From: CAYOHP01 sp964403795 [NCBI: uncultured bacterium]
Lineage (GTDB): Bacteria; Muiribacteriota; UBA6191; CAZXTJ01
Length of the DNA: 64,000 nt
NCBI GenBank assembly: GCA_964403795.1
Contig: CAYOHP010000005.1
Span: forward strand, 44,198 to 108,197
Direction: 5' to 3'
Numbering within the stretch: position 1 is the first letter of the stretch; each line of letters starts with the position of its first letter. The notes under the pieces were generated by a model that was not told where the DNA came from, searched no databases, and was given only the letters and a program-made list of their open reading frames with translations. Position numbers and translations under genes: made by a program. Shown here in pieces: positions 25,515 to 35,131 of this stretch.

Positions 25515-27571
25515 GCGGGCCTCCGGATGGTAGCCAGGGGGACGATGACTTCCTCCATGGCGATCCCGCCGTGGGCGACGGCGGTCTTTTCCGGTGGAAG
25601 GAATACACGACGGCCGGCGGCGATCAGGGGGCGGTAGTCTTCGGGGAGGCCGATCTGGGGCCAGACGATGGTCGCCTCGAAGTCTCGCCGGACCCGTTCC
25701 CGGGTGCCATCGTCGCGGAAGACGTGGACCCGCTCGCCCCTCTCGTCGGCGATGGCGCCCACGTTGGGCTTGCCCATGCCGGTGCCCTGGATGTTGCCGT
25801 GGTCGGCGGTGAGGGTGACCTCGAAGCCCGCCTCGAGGAGGACCGTCACCAGGGCACGAAAGCGTCCCTGCTCGCTCCAGTGGCGGACGCTGGCGTGCAG
25901 GCCACCGGTCCCCATGGGGCTTCCGTGCATCGCCTGGTCGATGGTGCCTACCACCACGCCCAGGACCCGGCAGCGGGGGCGCTCGGCGGCCTCTCGAACC
26001 TCGGCGAGGAAGGCCGCCTCGTCGGCCTGACTTCCCTGCTTCACGTAGGCGACCTCGGAGCGGGGCGTCCCGCGGTCATCCCAGAAGCGTCGCCAGTGGG
26101 CTTCTTCCTTGTGGGTCCCTCCGATGCTGGGAGAGAAGTAGAGGGGCGGGTCCCCGGCGAAAATCGCCTGGCGGGAGACCGCCGTCAGGGTCGGGACCCA
26201 GGCGAAGGCGGCGCCGTCATCCACCGGGATGCCTGTAGCCATGAGATCGTCCCGCAGCAGGACCCACTGGTCGAGCGCCAGGCCATCCACCACGACGAGC
26301 GCGATCTTGCCCGCACCAGGTCCGGGCAACCCCTTCCGGCGCACATGGTCCAGGTAGTGGGCGATCTGGTGGACCATCACCGGTCGCGGCAGATAGGAGA
26401 CGTTGTGGAGCGAGGCGTAGTGCCTCTGCATCCAGGACTCGAAGGCGGCTTCGATCCGGTCGTGGACCGCCTCCAGGCGCGGCCCCTGTTCTACCAGGGA
26501 ATCGGCAGGCAACCTCCAGCGAAGCGCGGTGGCCTCGGCCCAGAGCTGGGCGGTCCGGATCCACTCCCCGCTCGTGGCGATCTCGCCGGGGAGCTCCCGT
26601 TCGACCCGGTCCAGGAGCCGGCGCCAGCGATCGAGGTCGTCCCGGGCCGGGTCCCCGGTGACGCCGACAGCAAGCCACTGGCTCCCCACCTGGCCCTTCG
26701 AGACGATGTCGGTCGGGGACAGGTGACCCTCGACGAAGAGGTTGTCCACATAGACGCGGACGTCGTCGTGGTCGAAGGGGAGCGAGACCGGCCCCTCGAA
26801 GCGGAGTGTGCATGGTGCGCTCTCCTCTTCGGCGGCATCGGGAGCCTCGACCCTGCTCTGGACGAAGCGCGGCCAGCGCTCCTGGAGGAAGGCCAGGAAC
26901 GCGGCCCGGTCCGGCACGATGGCCCGGAGGGGCCACGCCTTCCAGCGGCCCGAGCATTCGAGCTGGTGGAGGAGCCGGTCGTCGAGGAGCGCCGGAACGC
27001 CCAAGCGGCGGTAGTGGCGCCGTAGGAGGAGCTTCAAGAGATCCGGCTCGGACCGGACCAGCTCGCTGGCCACGTCGAAGACATGGCGCAAGACGAAGTC
27101 CGCGGTGTCGTTCTCGCCCAGACGCTCCGGCCGGACCTCCTCCTGGGCGCAGTAGAGGCGGTCCAGGTCGGAGCGCTCCAGGCTCGCCACTACGCGGGGG
27201 TCGAGGTTCGGGAAGAGCTCGGCGATGCTGAACGACAGGAGCCGCGCGTCGCGGCGGGCCTGGGCGAGCAGGTCAAAGGGCAGCGCCTCAGCAACTGCCT
27301 GCCGGGTGCGGAGCACCACGACGACGGTGGTGCGCTCGCCCCGGTCCCAGACCTGGCGATAGCGAGACTCGTAGGCGAAGCGGAAGGCGACCGGGTCCTC
27401 GAAGGGGATCACCTCGAAGCCGCGGTCCCGGATGCCGTCCAGGACCCCCTGCTCGGTGAGCAGGAGGTCCGGGTCGAGGGCGACCGTGAGCCGCGCCACC
27501 TCGGCGAGCTCCGGCGCGAAGCGCTCCAGGATCGGGTCGCGCCAGCTCGCCTCCCGTCCGACCCCACTCAT
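25511..27571 (-). CDS. pglZ: BREX alkaline-phosphatase-fold protein PglZ
   Basis: 686 residues from ATG 27571, overlapping the helicase stop (ATGA). The C-terminal half has the PglZ/alkaline phosphatase metal sites: IALVVVDGLALDQW near residue 427, TLTAVSRQAIFAG after it, and TLTADHGNIQGTG near 588, ending with AVAHGGIAMEEVIVPLA. The N-terminal half is helical and BREX-specific. PglZ is the marker gene of all BREX types and is needed for both methylation and phage exclusion, though its substrate is not settled. Sits between brxHII and brxA as in type 3 loci. Confidence 0.92.
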   Translation of the reverse strand: MSGVGREASWRDPILERFAPELAEVARLTVALDPDLLLTEQGVLDGIRDRGFEVIPFEDPVAFRFAYESRYRQVWDRGERTTVVVVLRTRQAVAEALPFDLLAQARRDARLLSFSIAELFPNLDPRVVASLERSDLDRLYCAQEEVRPERLGENDTADFVLRHVFDVASELVRSEPDLLKLLLRRHYRRLGVPALLDDRLLHQLECSGRWKAWPLRAIVPDRAAFLAFLQERWPRFVQSRVEAPDAAEEESAPCTLRFEGPVSLPFDHDDVRVYVDNLFVEGHLSPTDIVSKGQVGSQWLAVGVTGDPARDDLDRWRRLLDRVERELPGEIATSGEWIRTAQLWAEATALRWRLPADSLVEQGPRLEAVHDRIEAAFESWMQRHYASLHNVSYLPRPVMVHQIAHYLDHVRRKGLPGPGAGKIALVVVDGLALDQWVLLRDDLMATGIPVDDGAAFAWVPTLTAVSRQAIFAGDPPLYFSPSIGGTHKEEAHWRRFWDDRGTPRSEVAYVKQGSQADEAAFLAEVREAAERPRCRVLGVVVGTIDQAMHGSPMGTGGLHASVRHWSEQGRFRALVTVLLEAGFEVTLTADHGNIQGTGMGKPNVGAIADERGERVHVFRDDGTRERVRRDFEATIVWPQIGLPEDYRPLIAAGRRVFLPPEKTAVAHGGIAMEEVIVPLATIRRPA

Positions 27572-30402
27572 CGCGCCTCCACCCCCCGGATCTGGACCAG
27601 GAGGACGGCAGCGAGATCCGGGACGATCGCCTGGCGCCGCTCCATGTCCGCGGACCACTCGCGCTCTTCGCGCTCGAGCTGGCCCAGACGATGCTCCCGG
27701 ACCTGGGGCAGCCCGATCCGCAGGATGCCACGGCGGCGGGCCGCGAAGGCCTGTGTCGCCTTGCGCCGCTCGCGCTCGAGTCGCTGCCGGTGCCTCTCGA
27801 CCAGCTCGGCAAAGAGTGGGCGGCCATGCTCCTCGGCTGCCCGTCGGGCTCGCTCGTGGGCGGCCACCGCCTCCGGGCCTTCGATCCCGCCGAGTTCGAG
27901 CTCGGGTCGGTCCTCGAGCTCGAGCAGGCGGTCCCAGACGGCGCGTGCCGTCGGCGCGAGCATCCTCCCGTCTCCGGTCTGGAAGAGGGCCAGCATGCGC
28001 TGCTCGCGCCCCTCGGGGGCCTGGACCGCGACGCGCCAGAGCGACCAGAGCCCCGAGACCTTCTCCGACAGGCCCGGGAGGACCAGGCTGGCGAGGGGCT
28101 TTCCCGGTGCGAAGACCGGAAGGGAATGGATCAGGCTCCTTACCCGGGGATCCTCCAGGGTCAGATGCACCGTTCCCGACCTGTCGGCCTCGGCCCGGGA
28201 GAACACCGCTCGCTCGACCTGGGAGCCATCCGGCCAGCGCAAGCGGTAGCCCTGGGGATCGCCCTCGGCCTTGGCGCCGGTACCCGACCGGGAGCGCAGG
28301 TACCCCAGCGTCATCCGCTCGACCCAGTAGGGAACCTGGCTGCCGGCGAGCTTGCGGGCTGCGCTCGGGTCGAGTTCCTGGAGGGGGCGGATCAGGCTCG
28401 CGCCCTCCCGGGCGGCCTGGGCGCGGCGGCGGAGCTCGGCCGCCAGGACCGCGGCCCGGTGCTCGGCCTCGCCGGGATCCAGGAGGCTCGCCAGGAAGAG
28501 GGTCTCGAAGTCGACGTCGCCCTCCTCGGAGTCGAGGACATCGGAGAGCTTGTCCACGCCGAACTCCTCAAGGATGCGGGCGAGCTTCTCCTCCAGCACC
28601 TCCTGGACCCGGAGCTCGACCGTGTCCTCGAGCGCCAGGTTGAGGCCCCGCACCACGTGGGCCTGACCGATGCGGTCTACCCGCCCGATCCGCTGCTCCA
28701 GGCGCATCGGGTTCCAGGGTAGGTCGTAGTTCACCACCACGTGGCAGAACTGGAGGTTCAGGCCCTCGCCGCCCGCGTCGGTCGAGACCAGGATCTGTGC
28801 CTCTTCCCGGAACGCCCGCTGGACCGAAAGGCGCTCCTCGAGATCGAGGCTGCCGTTCAGGCAGGCGACCGGGAAGCCACGGTCGCGGAGGAAGCCGGCC
28901 AGCATCTCCTGGGTGGGGACGAACTCGGTGAAGACCAGCACCTTGAGGGCCGGGTCCTCCTCTTCGCGCTGGAGGCGCCGAATCCAGTCGAGCAGGGCCT
29001 CGGCCTTGACGTCGGGGCCCAGGGCCTCGGCCTGGCGGGCCAGGGAGAGCAGCCGCTCGACCTCGGTGCGCTCGCTGGCGAGCCCCTCGATGCGAGCCGG
29101 CAGCAGCAGGTCCATCTGCTCCTGGGCATCGAGGCTCTCCCAGTCCTCGCGGTCTGGCTCGGGGAAGAGGGAGAGCTGGCCCTCGGGAAGCTGGAGGACC
29201 TCCAGGCGCCGTTCCAGGGCCCGGCGGATGGCCGCGGTGCTCGATGTGACCAGCCGCTGCATCAGGATCATCAGGAAGCCGAAGGCGCCCCGCTTCTCGC
29301 GGCGGGCCCGGTCGTAGCCCTCGCGGACGTACTCGGTCACGTCCTCGTAGAGCTGGCGCTGGGCCTGGCGGCCCCGGTTCCAGGCGACCCGCTCGAGCCG
29401 GAACGAGCGGGCCGTGTAGAGGGGGGTCCCGTCCGCGTCGATGGCCCGGCGCTTCTCGGTGCGGATCACGTAGGGGTCCACGTCCTGGCGGCGCACGGCC
29501 TCGTCGCCCGGCAGCGCCTCGGGGTCGAGGAGGCCGACCAGGCGACGGAAGGCGTCGGTCTTCCCCTGGTGGGGGGTGGCCGAGAGGAGCAGCAGGTAGG
29601 GAGCGGCCTGGGCCAGGGCCTCGCCCAGGCGATAGCGAGCGACTTGCTCGGTCGAGCCGCCCAGGCGATGGGCCTCGTCGATCACGATCAAGTCCCAGCC
29701 CGCGGAAACCAGGTCCTCGAAGCGCTCCCGGTTGTAGCGGGCGAGCTGCTCCCGGCTCCAGCCGCGGCGGCCGTCGAGGGGCTTCACCGAGTCGAGCGAG
29801 CAGATGACCCGGTCCTGGCGGGACCAGAGGTTCACGGTCTCGTCCAAACCCTCGACCTGGCGCAAGGCCGCGAAGCCCGCCGGCTGGACCACTCGGAAGT
29901 CGGCGCGGAAGTGGCTGCGCAGCTCGCTGGCCCACTGGCTGACGAGCCCCGCCGGAGCGACGACCAGCGTGCGGCGCACCAGGCCCCGGACCTCGAGCTC
30001 GCGCAGGATCAGGCCGGCCTCGATGGTCTTTCCCAGGCCCACCTCGTCCGCCAGCAAGTAGCGCACCCGGTCCCCGGCCATGGCCCGGGAGAGGGCGTGG
30101 ATCTGGTGCGGCAGCGGAATGAGCGCGCCTTCGAGAGGAGCGAGCAAGGCGTCGCGTTCCAGCGCGTCCGCGACACGCGCGGCCGCGGCGAGGTAGCCGA
30201 GCTCGGCAATCGTGCTGGCAGATCGGTCGAGGTCCAGGGGGAGCAAGCGGTGCTCGGGCACCCGGAGCACCGCGTCCTGGCCGGGTATCCAGACGTGAAG
30301 CACGGTGGTCCCCCAGAGCGCCTGGCGCTCGACGACCTTGCAGGCTGGGCCCCCCGCGCCGAGGCGCCGCCAAGCTCCGATGTCGATCGCCGAGGTACCC
30401 AC
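27568..30402 (-). CDS. brxHII: BREX SNF2/RapA-like helicase BrxHII
   Basis: 944 residues from GTG 30402, 8 bases after the pglX stop. SF2/SNF2 motifs: Q-like LPHQIHALSRAM, I ADEVGLGKTIEAG (near 120), II VIDEAHRLGG (near 242), III LSATPHQGKTDAF, then the C lobe with VLVFTEFVPTQEM, VSTDAGGEGLNLQF and QRIGRVDRIGQ. C-terminal about 300 residues are a charged coiled-coil-rich tail. Helicases of this class occur in type 3 BREX (brxHII) and, as relatives, in DISARM (DrmD); the neighbours decide for BREX. Confidence 0.88.
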   Translation of the reverse strand: MGTSAIDIGAWRRLGAGGPACKVVERQALWGTTVLHVWIPGQDAVLRVPEHRLLPLDLDRSASTIAELGYLAAAARVADALERDALLAPLEGALIPLPHQIHALSRAMAGDRVRYLLADEVGLGKTIEAGLILRELEVRGLVRRTLVVAPAGLVSQWASELRSHFRADFRVVQPAGFAALRQVEGLDETVNLWSRQDRVICSLDSVKPLDGRRGWSREQLARYNRERFEDLVSAGWDLIVIDEAHRLGGSTEQVARYRLGEALAQAAPYLLLLSATPHQGKTDAFRRLVGLLDPEALPGDEAVRRQDVDPYVIRTEKRRAIDADGTPLYTARSFRLERVAWNRGRQAQRQLYEDVTEYVREGYDRARREKRGAFGFLMILMQRLVTSSTAAIRRALERRLEVLQLPEGQLSLFPEPDREDWESLDAQEQMDLLLPARIEGLASERTEVERLLSLARQAEALGPDVKAEALLDWIRRLQREEEDPALKVLVFTEFVPTQEMLAGFLRDRGFPVACLNGSLDLEERLSVQRAFREEAQILVSTDAGGEGLNLQFCHVVVNYDLPWNPMRLEQRIGRVDRIGQAHVVRGLNLALEDTVELRVQEVLEEKLARILEEFGVDKLSDVLDSEEGDVDFETLFLASLLDPGEAEHRAAVLAAELRRRAQAAREGASLIRPLQELDPSAARKLAGSQVPYWVERMTLGYLRSRSGTGAKAEGDPQGYRLRWPDGSQVERAVFSRAEADRSGTVHLTLEDPRVRSLIHSLPVFAPGKPLASLVLPGLSEKVSGLWSLWRVAVQAPEGREQRMLALFQTGDGRMLAPTARAVWDRLLELEDRPELELGGIEGPEAVAAHERARRAAEEHGRPLFAELVERHRQRLERERRKATQAFAARRRGILRIGLPQVREHRLGQLEREEREWSADMERRQAIVPDLAAVLLVQIRGVEAR

Positions 30403-30409
30403 GGGCTCG

Positions 30410-33193
30410 CTACTCGATCCCCAAGCGCAGCCGGGCGACGTCCAGGTACATGAGCAGCTTCTCGTCCTCGTGGAGGACCTTCTCGGGGACCTTGGCGGCC
30501 ACCTCGATGATGGCCTGGTAGTCGCGCCGCTCATAGGCGGCCTTGAAGCCCACCCGGATGGCCTCGGTACGGAACTGCTTGAGTTTCTTGGTCTCGCGAT
30601 AGCTCTCGAACTCCTTGAGCAGCGCCTTGTCACGGAGCTTCTCGAGGTCGCCTAACTTCGATGGGTCGGGGACATACCAGCGGCCCTTGGCCTTGTCCCG
30701 GAGCTTGGGGTCCTCCTTGTCGAGGTTGCGGAGCTCCTTGAAGTTCGAGGAGAGGTAGCTGTGGATCTGGCTGGGGACCGGGCCTTGGCCGTCGTACTGG
30801 AGGAAGTTCTCGTCGAGCATGACCTTCAGTTCGACCGTCTTCTCGTGCTTGGCCCAGGTCTGGAGCTGCTTCAGGAATTGGGGCTGGATCTCCTGGTAGG
30901 TCTGGGGCTTGATCGTGAGCTGCTGGCGGATCCAGAGCACAGCGCTCGATTCGTCAGTGACGAAGATCGTGAACTGGCGGATCTCGGTGACGGTGGTGCG
31001 CTTTCGGTCGTACTCGGCGGCCTGTTCGGCCGTGAAGACCATGCCGTCCCTCTGGACGTAGCGGGTTTCGAGGCCGGCCAGGAATTCGGGACCCGAGAGG
31101 GGCACGGCCACGCCCCGCTGGACGTGGAAGGCGATCATGCGGTCCATGAGCATCTGGGGGGTGCGCTCGACCAGGACCTCGGCCTGGCCCGCCTTGCCGA
31201 CGAAGACCGGCACGTTGGCGAGATGCTGGTGCACGAAGGCCCAGGCCGATTCGGCGTCGGTCGTCTCCAGAGAGAAACGCTGGGTCAAGGCTTCGGTGGG
31301 TTTGTAGGCCGAGATCACCAGATCCTGCTTGACCGCGGAGCTGGTGACTTGCCGATAGGAGCCCTGCTGCTTGTCGAGGGTGCGGACATCCGCGACCACG
31401 AAGCCGGCCGCGCCCATGGCCTCCTGGATGGTGCGCCATACGGCATTCGACGAGTTACTGAAGACCACGGTCATCCAGCGACCCGGCTTCAAGACCCGGT
31501 GGTACTCGGCGAAGCAGCGGCGCATGAGCTCCTGGTAGTCATCGAGCTGCTTCTTCTTGGCGCGATCGACGATGGCCTCGTCCCGGGCCTGGGTGAAGAC
31601 CCGGTGCCAGGCCTCGACCAAGAAGTTCAGGTCCGCGTAGTAGATGTTCTCGCCGAAGGGAGGGTCGGTGAAGATGTAGTCGATCGAGTCGTCGGGCAGG
31701 CCGAGGTGGGCACAGTCGCCGGTGGAGAGGGCGGCGGCGCCAGCAGTCGACGGCATGGGAGTGAAGGACTTGACCAGACGATCGAGTTTGGTTGTTCGCT
31801 TCGATGCTTCGCAAAGGATGTACCAGGGACTGACTTCAGCGATCTGCGAGCCAACGTAGTACACGCCTGAAAGTTGCCGGTTGACCTGGGAGAAGTGCGT
31901 GGGCGCGTACCGGGCCAAGACCGACATCCCCCAGATCGCCTGCTCGACGAACCAGAGGACCTGAGAGCGCGTGCGAGGGTCTTCGACGGCCAGGGCCTGC
32001 TGCCAGAGCGCGGCCAGGGCCTGGGCGGCGCGGGGGAGGAAGAAGTGGTGGACTCGGGTGAAACCCTTGGGAGCAATCCGGGAACCGTGATACATCTTCT
32101 CAACCGGGAACTCGTCGGCGGGGACCTCACCGGGCAAGTCCAGCGCCTCGATGCGTCGTAGGAGTTCGAGGTCCGCAGGCTCGACGGCCTTCTCGTAGGT
32201 CTGCTTGCCGACGGTGTACTGGATGAGCGCGGGTCGGAGCCGGATCCGTCGCCAGGTCTCCCGGGTCACGGGATCGATCCGTGTCTCCATTACGCGCTCG
32301 AGTCGGTCCTTGTCGAGCTTCACGTCGCACTGCGGACACGGGAACTCCTCGTGGACCCGATTGGTCTCGGGGTCCAGGGCCTCGGCCACGAAGTTCACCT
32401 CGCCTGCGCACTCGGGGCAGGTGAAGACCTCGCTCCAGACCGTGTACTGGATGCGCCCCTTGGTCTTGCCATCCGTGTGCAGGGTCTCGTACATCCAGCC
32501 GAGCTCGGCCTCTACCTCGTCCAGGATGCGTCGGGCCTCGCGTTCGAAGGCCGCCACGTCGAAGGGGAGGTTGTAGTTGGCCGAGATGAAGGTGGCCGCG
32601 GGGCCCAGATCGTTCAGCACCACCCGCCGCGTCCCCCACTCGGGAGGTGGGTGCCCAGCCCCTCGCCACTCGGATTCGAGCTGGCGGCGGTAGGCCGCGG
32701 GTGCGGTCCCGCACCACTGGGCGGCGACGCCGGTCATCCCCGAGCCGCAGAAGCCGTCGAGCACGAGGTCGCCAGGGCGGGTGTAGTGGAGGATCGATGG
32801 CACGATGGCCAGGTGGGGGACCTTGGTGTGGTAGCCGTGGGCCTTGTAGAGCGCGTCGGTCTTCCCCACGCTCACGTCCACTGCGAAGGGCTCGCGCTCG
32901 TAGGCTTCGTCGGGGTCGAAGGGCCGCCCGTGTACCCGCACGAAGTCGCCGAGGAAGGGGTTGGGACAGGCGGTGTACCAGGGTGGGTCCGAGAGAGCGA
33001 GGATGGCCTCGTCGCTCGCAGTCGGGAAGCCCGGCGTCCCTCGGAACTCGGGATCCTGGAGCTTCTCGCGGAGCCTCTCCAGAAAGTACGCGCGCCGGGC
33101 CGCGTCGTTCTCGAAGGTCCTCCCCAGGCACTCGACGGGACCGTCAGGCTGGGGGGCGATCTCCTCGAATGGCAGGCCAGGTTGCTGGCTCAA
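30410..33193 (-). CDS. pglX: BREX adenine-specific DNA methyltransferase PglX (type XI)
   Basis: 927 residues. TTG start chosen because AGGAGGA precedes it by about 6 bases. The order is DPPW (69-72) first, then SAM motif DGFCGSGMTG (146-155), as in beta-class N6-adenine methyltransferases. A zinc-ribbon-like pair CPEC/CPQC follows near 255-285, and a second TDPPFGENIYYADL near 510. PglX methylates a non-palindromic site to mark self DNA. The type XI form is the one of type 3 BREX. Separated from the AlbA_2 gene upstream by 84 bp. Confidence 0.88.
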   Translation of the reverse strand: MSQQPGLPFEEIAPQPDGPVECLGRTFENDAARRAYFLERLREKLQDPEFRGTPGFPTASDEAILALSDPPWYTACPNPFLGDFVRVHGRPFDPDEAYEREPFAVDVSVGKTDALYKAHGYHTKVPHLAIVPSILHYTRPGDLVLDGFCGSGMTGVAAQWCGTAPAAYRRQLESEWRGAGHPPPEWGTRRVVLNDLGPAATFISANYNLPFDVAAFEREARRILDEVEAELGWMYETLHTDGKTKGRIQYTVWSEVFTCPECAGEVNFVAEALDPETNRVHEEFPCPQCDVKLDKDRLERVMETRIDPVTRETWRRIRLRPALIQYTVGKQTYEKAVEPADLELLRRIEALDLPGEVPADEFPVEKMYHGSRIAPKGFTRVHHFFLPRAAQALAALWQQALAVEDPRTRSQVLWFVEQAIWGMSVLARYAPTHFSQVNRQLSGVYYVGSQIAEVSPWYILCEASKRTTKLDRLVKSFTPMPSTAGAAALSTGDCAHLGLPDDSIDYIFTDPPFGENIYYADLNFLVEAWHRVFTQARDEAIVDRAKKKQLDDYQELMRRCFAEYHRVLKPGRWMTVVFSNSSNAVWRTIQEAMGAAGFVVADVRTLDKQQGSYRQVTSSAVKQDLVISAYKPTEALTQRFSLETTDAESAWAFVHQHLANVPVFVGKAGQAEVLVERTPQMLMDRMIAFHVQRGVAVPLSGPEFLAGLETRYVQRDGMVFTAEQAAEYDRKRTTVTEIRQFTIFVTDESSAVLWIRQQLTIKPQTYQEIQPQFLKQLQTWAKHEKTVELKVMLDENFLQYDGQGPVPSQIHSYLSSNFKELRNLDKEDPKLRDKAKGRWYVPDPSKLGDLEKLRDKALLKEFESYRETKKLKQFRTEAIRVGFKAAYERRDYQAIIEVAAKVPEKVLHEDEKLLMYLDVARLRLGIE

Positions 33194-33277
33194 CGCGATT
33201 CCTCCTCGTGATCTCCTGGTCGCGCCATGTCCGTGACCAGGCTCGTGACCAAGCTGGCCAGGGGTCGGAAGCCTGGG

Positions 33278-35131
33278 TCAGGGTTCATGCCGCTCCTTCT
33301 CGAGCAGCTTGGTCACCAAGCGGAGGCCGGCCTCGGTCAGGGCGATGCGCTGGTCAGGGTGGGTGGGACGCTCCGGGTACTGGTACTGCACCAGGTGGGC
33401 GGCGAGCAGTGGAGCCAGGCAACGTCGTCGGAAGTAGGTCCGGTGCCGGAGGCCGGCCAGGCCCATGAGATCATGGATGGTCTGGGGAGTGTCGCAGGCC
33501 AGGAGCAGGCGCCGCTGACGCTCGTCGAGCTCCGGGAGGTTGGCGGCCCGTGTGACCAAGCTCGGAGGGGGCCTGGAGGTAGCTTGGTCAGTCACCGGGG
33601 CAGATTGGTCACTCGCGTCGTCTGGGAGGTATGTTTCGCCTCCCTTCAGGGGAAAGCGCTTCCGCAGATGGGGGGCAAGCTGGTAGCGACCCGGGGAGTG
33701 GGGGGCCGCCAGGATCTGCGAGACCAGGTACTGAAGGTCGGCTTCGGTCTCCTTCTGGGGCCTGGCGAGGCTGGTCGCCACCTCCGCCAGGCTCACCGAC
33801 TCCGAGCGCACCAGCATGGCGAGCGCTGCGGCCTGGTCGTCGCCGAGGCGCACGCCCAACGAGGCCTGGAAGTGGAGCTGACGCTCGGAGAGGAGTTCCT
33901 CGCGAAGCAGCGTGAGCCGGAACTCGTAGCGATCAGGATCGCTCTCGATCACGGGCGGCACGCGACCCAGCCGGTGCCAGTCGCGGAAGATCGCCAGGAG
34001 GCCGGTGCCGGCGCGCTCGCCCACTCCGATGCGGCGGAAGGCCTCGACGATCAGGGGGTTGCGGACCTGGCGGTCTCCGGGCTGGAGCAGAGTGGATGTC
34101 GGCTCGAAGGCGGTCCCGGGGTTCGAGAACACCACTCGGTCGGTGTAGAAGCCGATGCTCGCCTTGCGGCCACCTTCCTCGTAGTCCTGGTGGGTGAGCA
34201 GGTTCAAGGCGGCCTCGCGGAAGGACACGTAGTCCTCGGGCCGATCCTCCCGTCTCAGGGTGGCCGGGTCGAGCTGGAAAGGCGCCTCGCGCCGCCTGAG
34301 GTACCACTCGAGCAAGCGTCGCCAGGACTGGACCAGGTTCTCCTCGAGGACCAAGCGATCCTGCCAACGAACCTCGGGGAGCGGATCGCCATGGGCGTAG
34401 CCATACCAGAGGCAGTCGACGGTGGGGTCGGGGCGCACGGAACGCAGGGCCGCGCCGGACCCGAGGAGGAGAATCGCCGCCACGGTGGGGCGCCGCTCGC
34501 CCTCGCGGTCGATCACCAGGCCCCAGTGCTCCAGGAAGCCGGCATCGTCCAGGTCGTGGAGCGGCGACTCGGGGACCTTCTCCCGATAGCGTGTGCGGTA
34601 CCAGCGCACGGAATTCGGATCGAGGCTCCGATCCAGGGGGCGAGCCACGGGGCGGCCGTCGAAGCGTTCTGTAGACGCATTGCGCAGGAAGCGCCCCAGT
34701 TCCACCGGCGTGCAGCGCTGGTCGCAGCCCCCTCGCCGCACGAAACTCTTGCTGATGTCGCGCCCCAGGTGCACGGGCTTGGCGTGCCGGGGCGCCTCTG
34801 GGATGTAGAAGGCGAGGATGGTGCGATCGGCTTCCTGCTGCGCCTGTTTCTGGACGTCCACCGCGAAGCTGATGGTGTCGTGGCTGCGAAGCCCGCTCAG
34901 GAACTCGTTCTGGACCTTGTCGACCTCGAGGACGCCGACGATCTCGTAGGCACCTCCCTTGCTCGACACCCCGAAGACGATGTGGCCGGCCTCGGTGTTG
35001 GCGAAGGCGGACACGGTCTCGTAGATGCCCTTCGGCATCCCCTTCCGGGCTTCCTTGGCCTCGAAGTCGCGCCACTCGAAGCGCTGCAGGAGCGCGAGCA
35101 GCTGGTTACGTTCGAGGCGTCCCTGGGTCAC
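33278..35131 (-). CDS. AlbA_2/Schlafen-type putative DNA-binding protein with RecG-like HATPase_c_4 domain
   Basis: 617 residues, GTG start in a GTGA overlap with brxC. N-terminal AlbA_2 domain: EAKEARKGMPKGIYETVSAF, then NTEAGHIVFGVSSKGGAYEIVG. The middle has REAALNLLTHQDY and IGFYTDRVVFSNPGT, the HATPase_c_4 pattern. The C-terminal part carries two winged-helix-like segments (SLAEVATSLARPQKETEADL; LMGLAGLRHRTYFRRR). Such proteins are putative regulators or DNA-binding ATPases. It is an extra gene inside the otherwise standard type 3 BREX order, translationally coupled to brxC, so probably part of the system or its regulator. Confidence 0.8.
   Translation of the reverse strand: MTQGRLERNQLLALLQRFEWRDFEAKEARKGMPKGIYETVSAFANTEAGHIVFGVSSKGGAYEIVGVLEVDKVQNEFLSGLRSHDTISFAVDVQKQAQQEADRTILAFYIPEAPRHAKPVHLGRDISKSFVRRGGCDQRCTPVELGRFLRNASTERFDGRPVARPLDRSLDPNSVRWYRTRYREKVPESPLHDLDDAGFLEHWGLVIDREGERRPTVAAILLLGSGAALRSVRPDPTVDCLWYGYAHGDPLPEVRWQDRLVLEENLVQSWRRLLEWYLRRREAPFQLDPATLRREDRPEDYVSFREAALNLLTHQDYEEGGRKASIGFYTDRVVFSNPGTAFEPTSTLLQPGDRQVRNPLIVEAFRRIGVGERAGTGLLAIFRDWHRLGRVPPVIESDPDRYEFRLTLLREELLSERQLHFQASLGVRLGDDQAAALAMLVRSESVSLAEVATSLARPQKETEADLQYLVSQILAAPHSPGRYQLAPHLRKRFPLKGGETYLPDDASDQSAPVTDQATSRPPPSLVTRAANLPELDERQRRLLLACDTPQTIHDLMGLAGLRHRTYFRRRCLAPLLAAHLVQYQYPERPTHPDQRIALTEAGLRLVTKLLEKERHEP

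Noticed and set aside
28741-30453. Long plus-strand frames opposite the BREX helicase and pglX
   Set aside because: No recognisable motifs, low-complexity Gly/Glu/Arg composition, and the minus strand carries all helicase and methyltransferase motifs.
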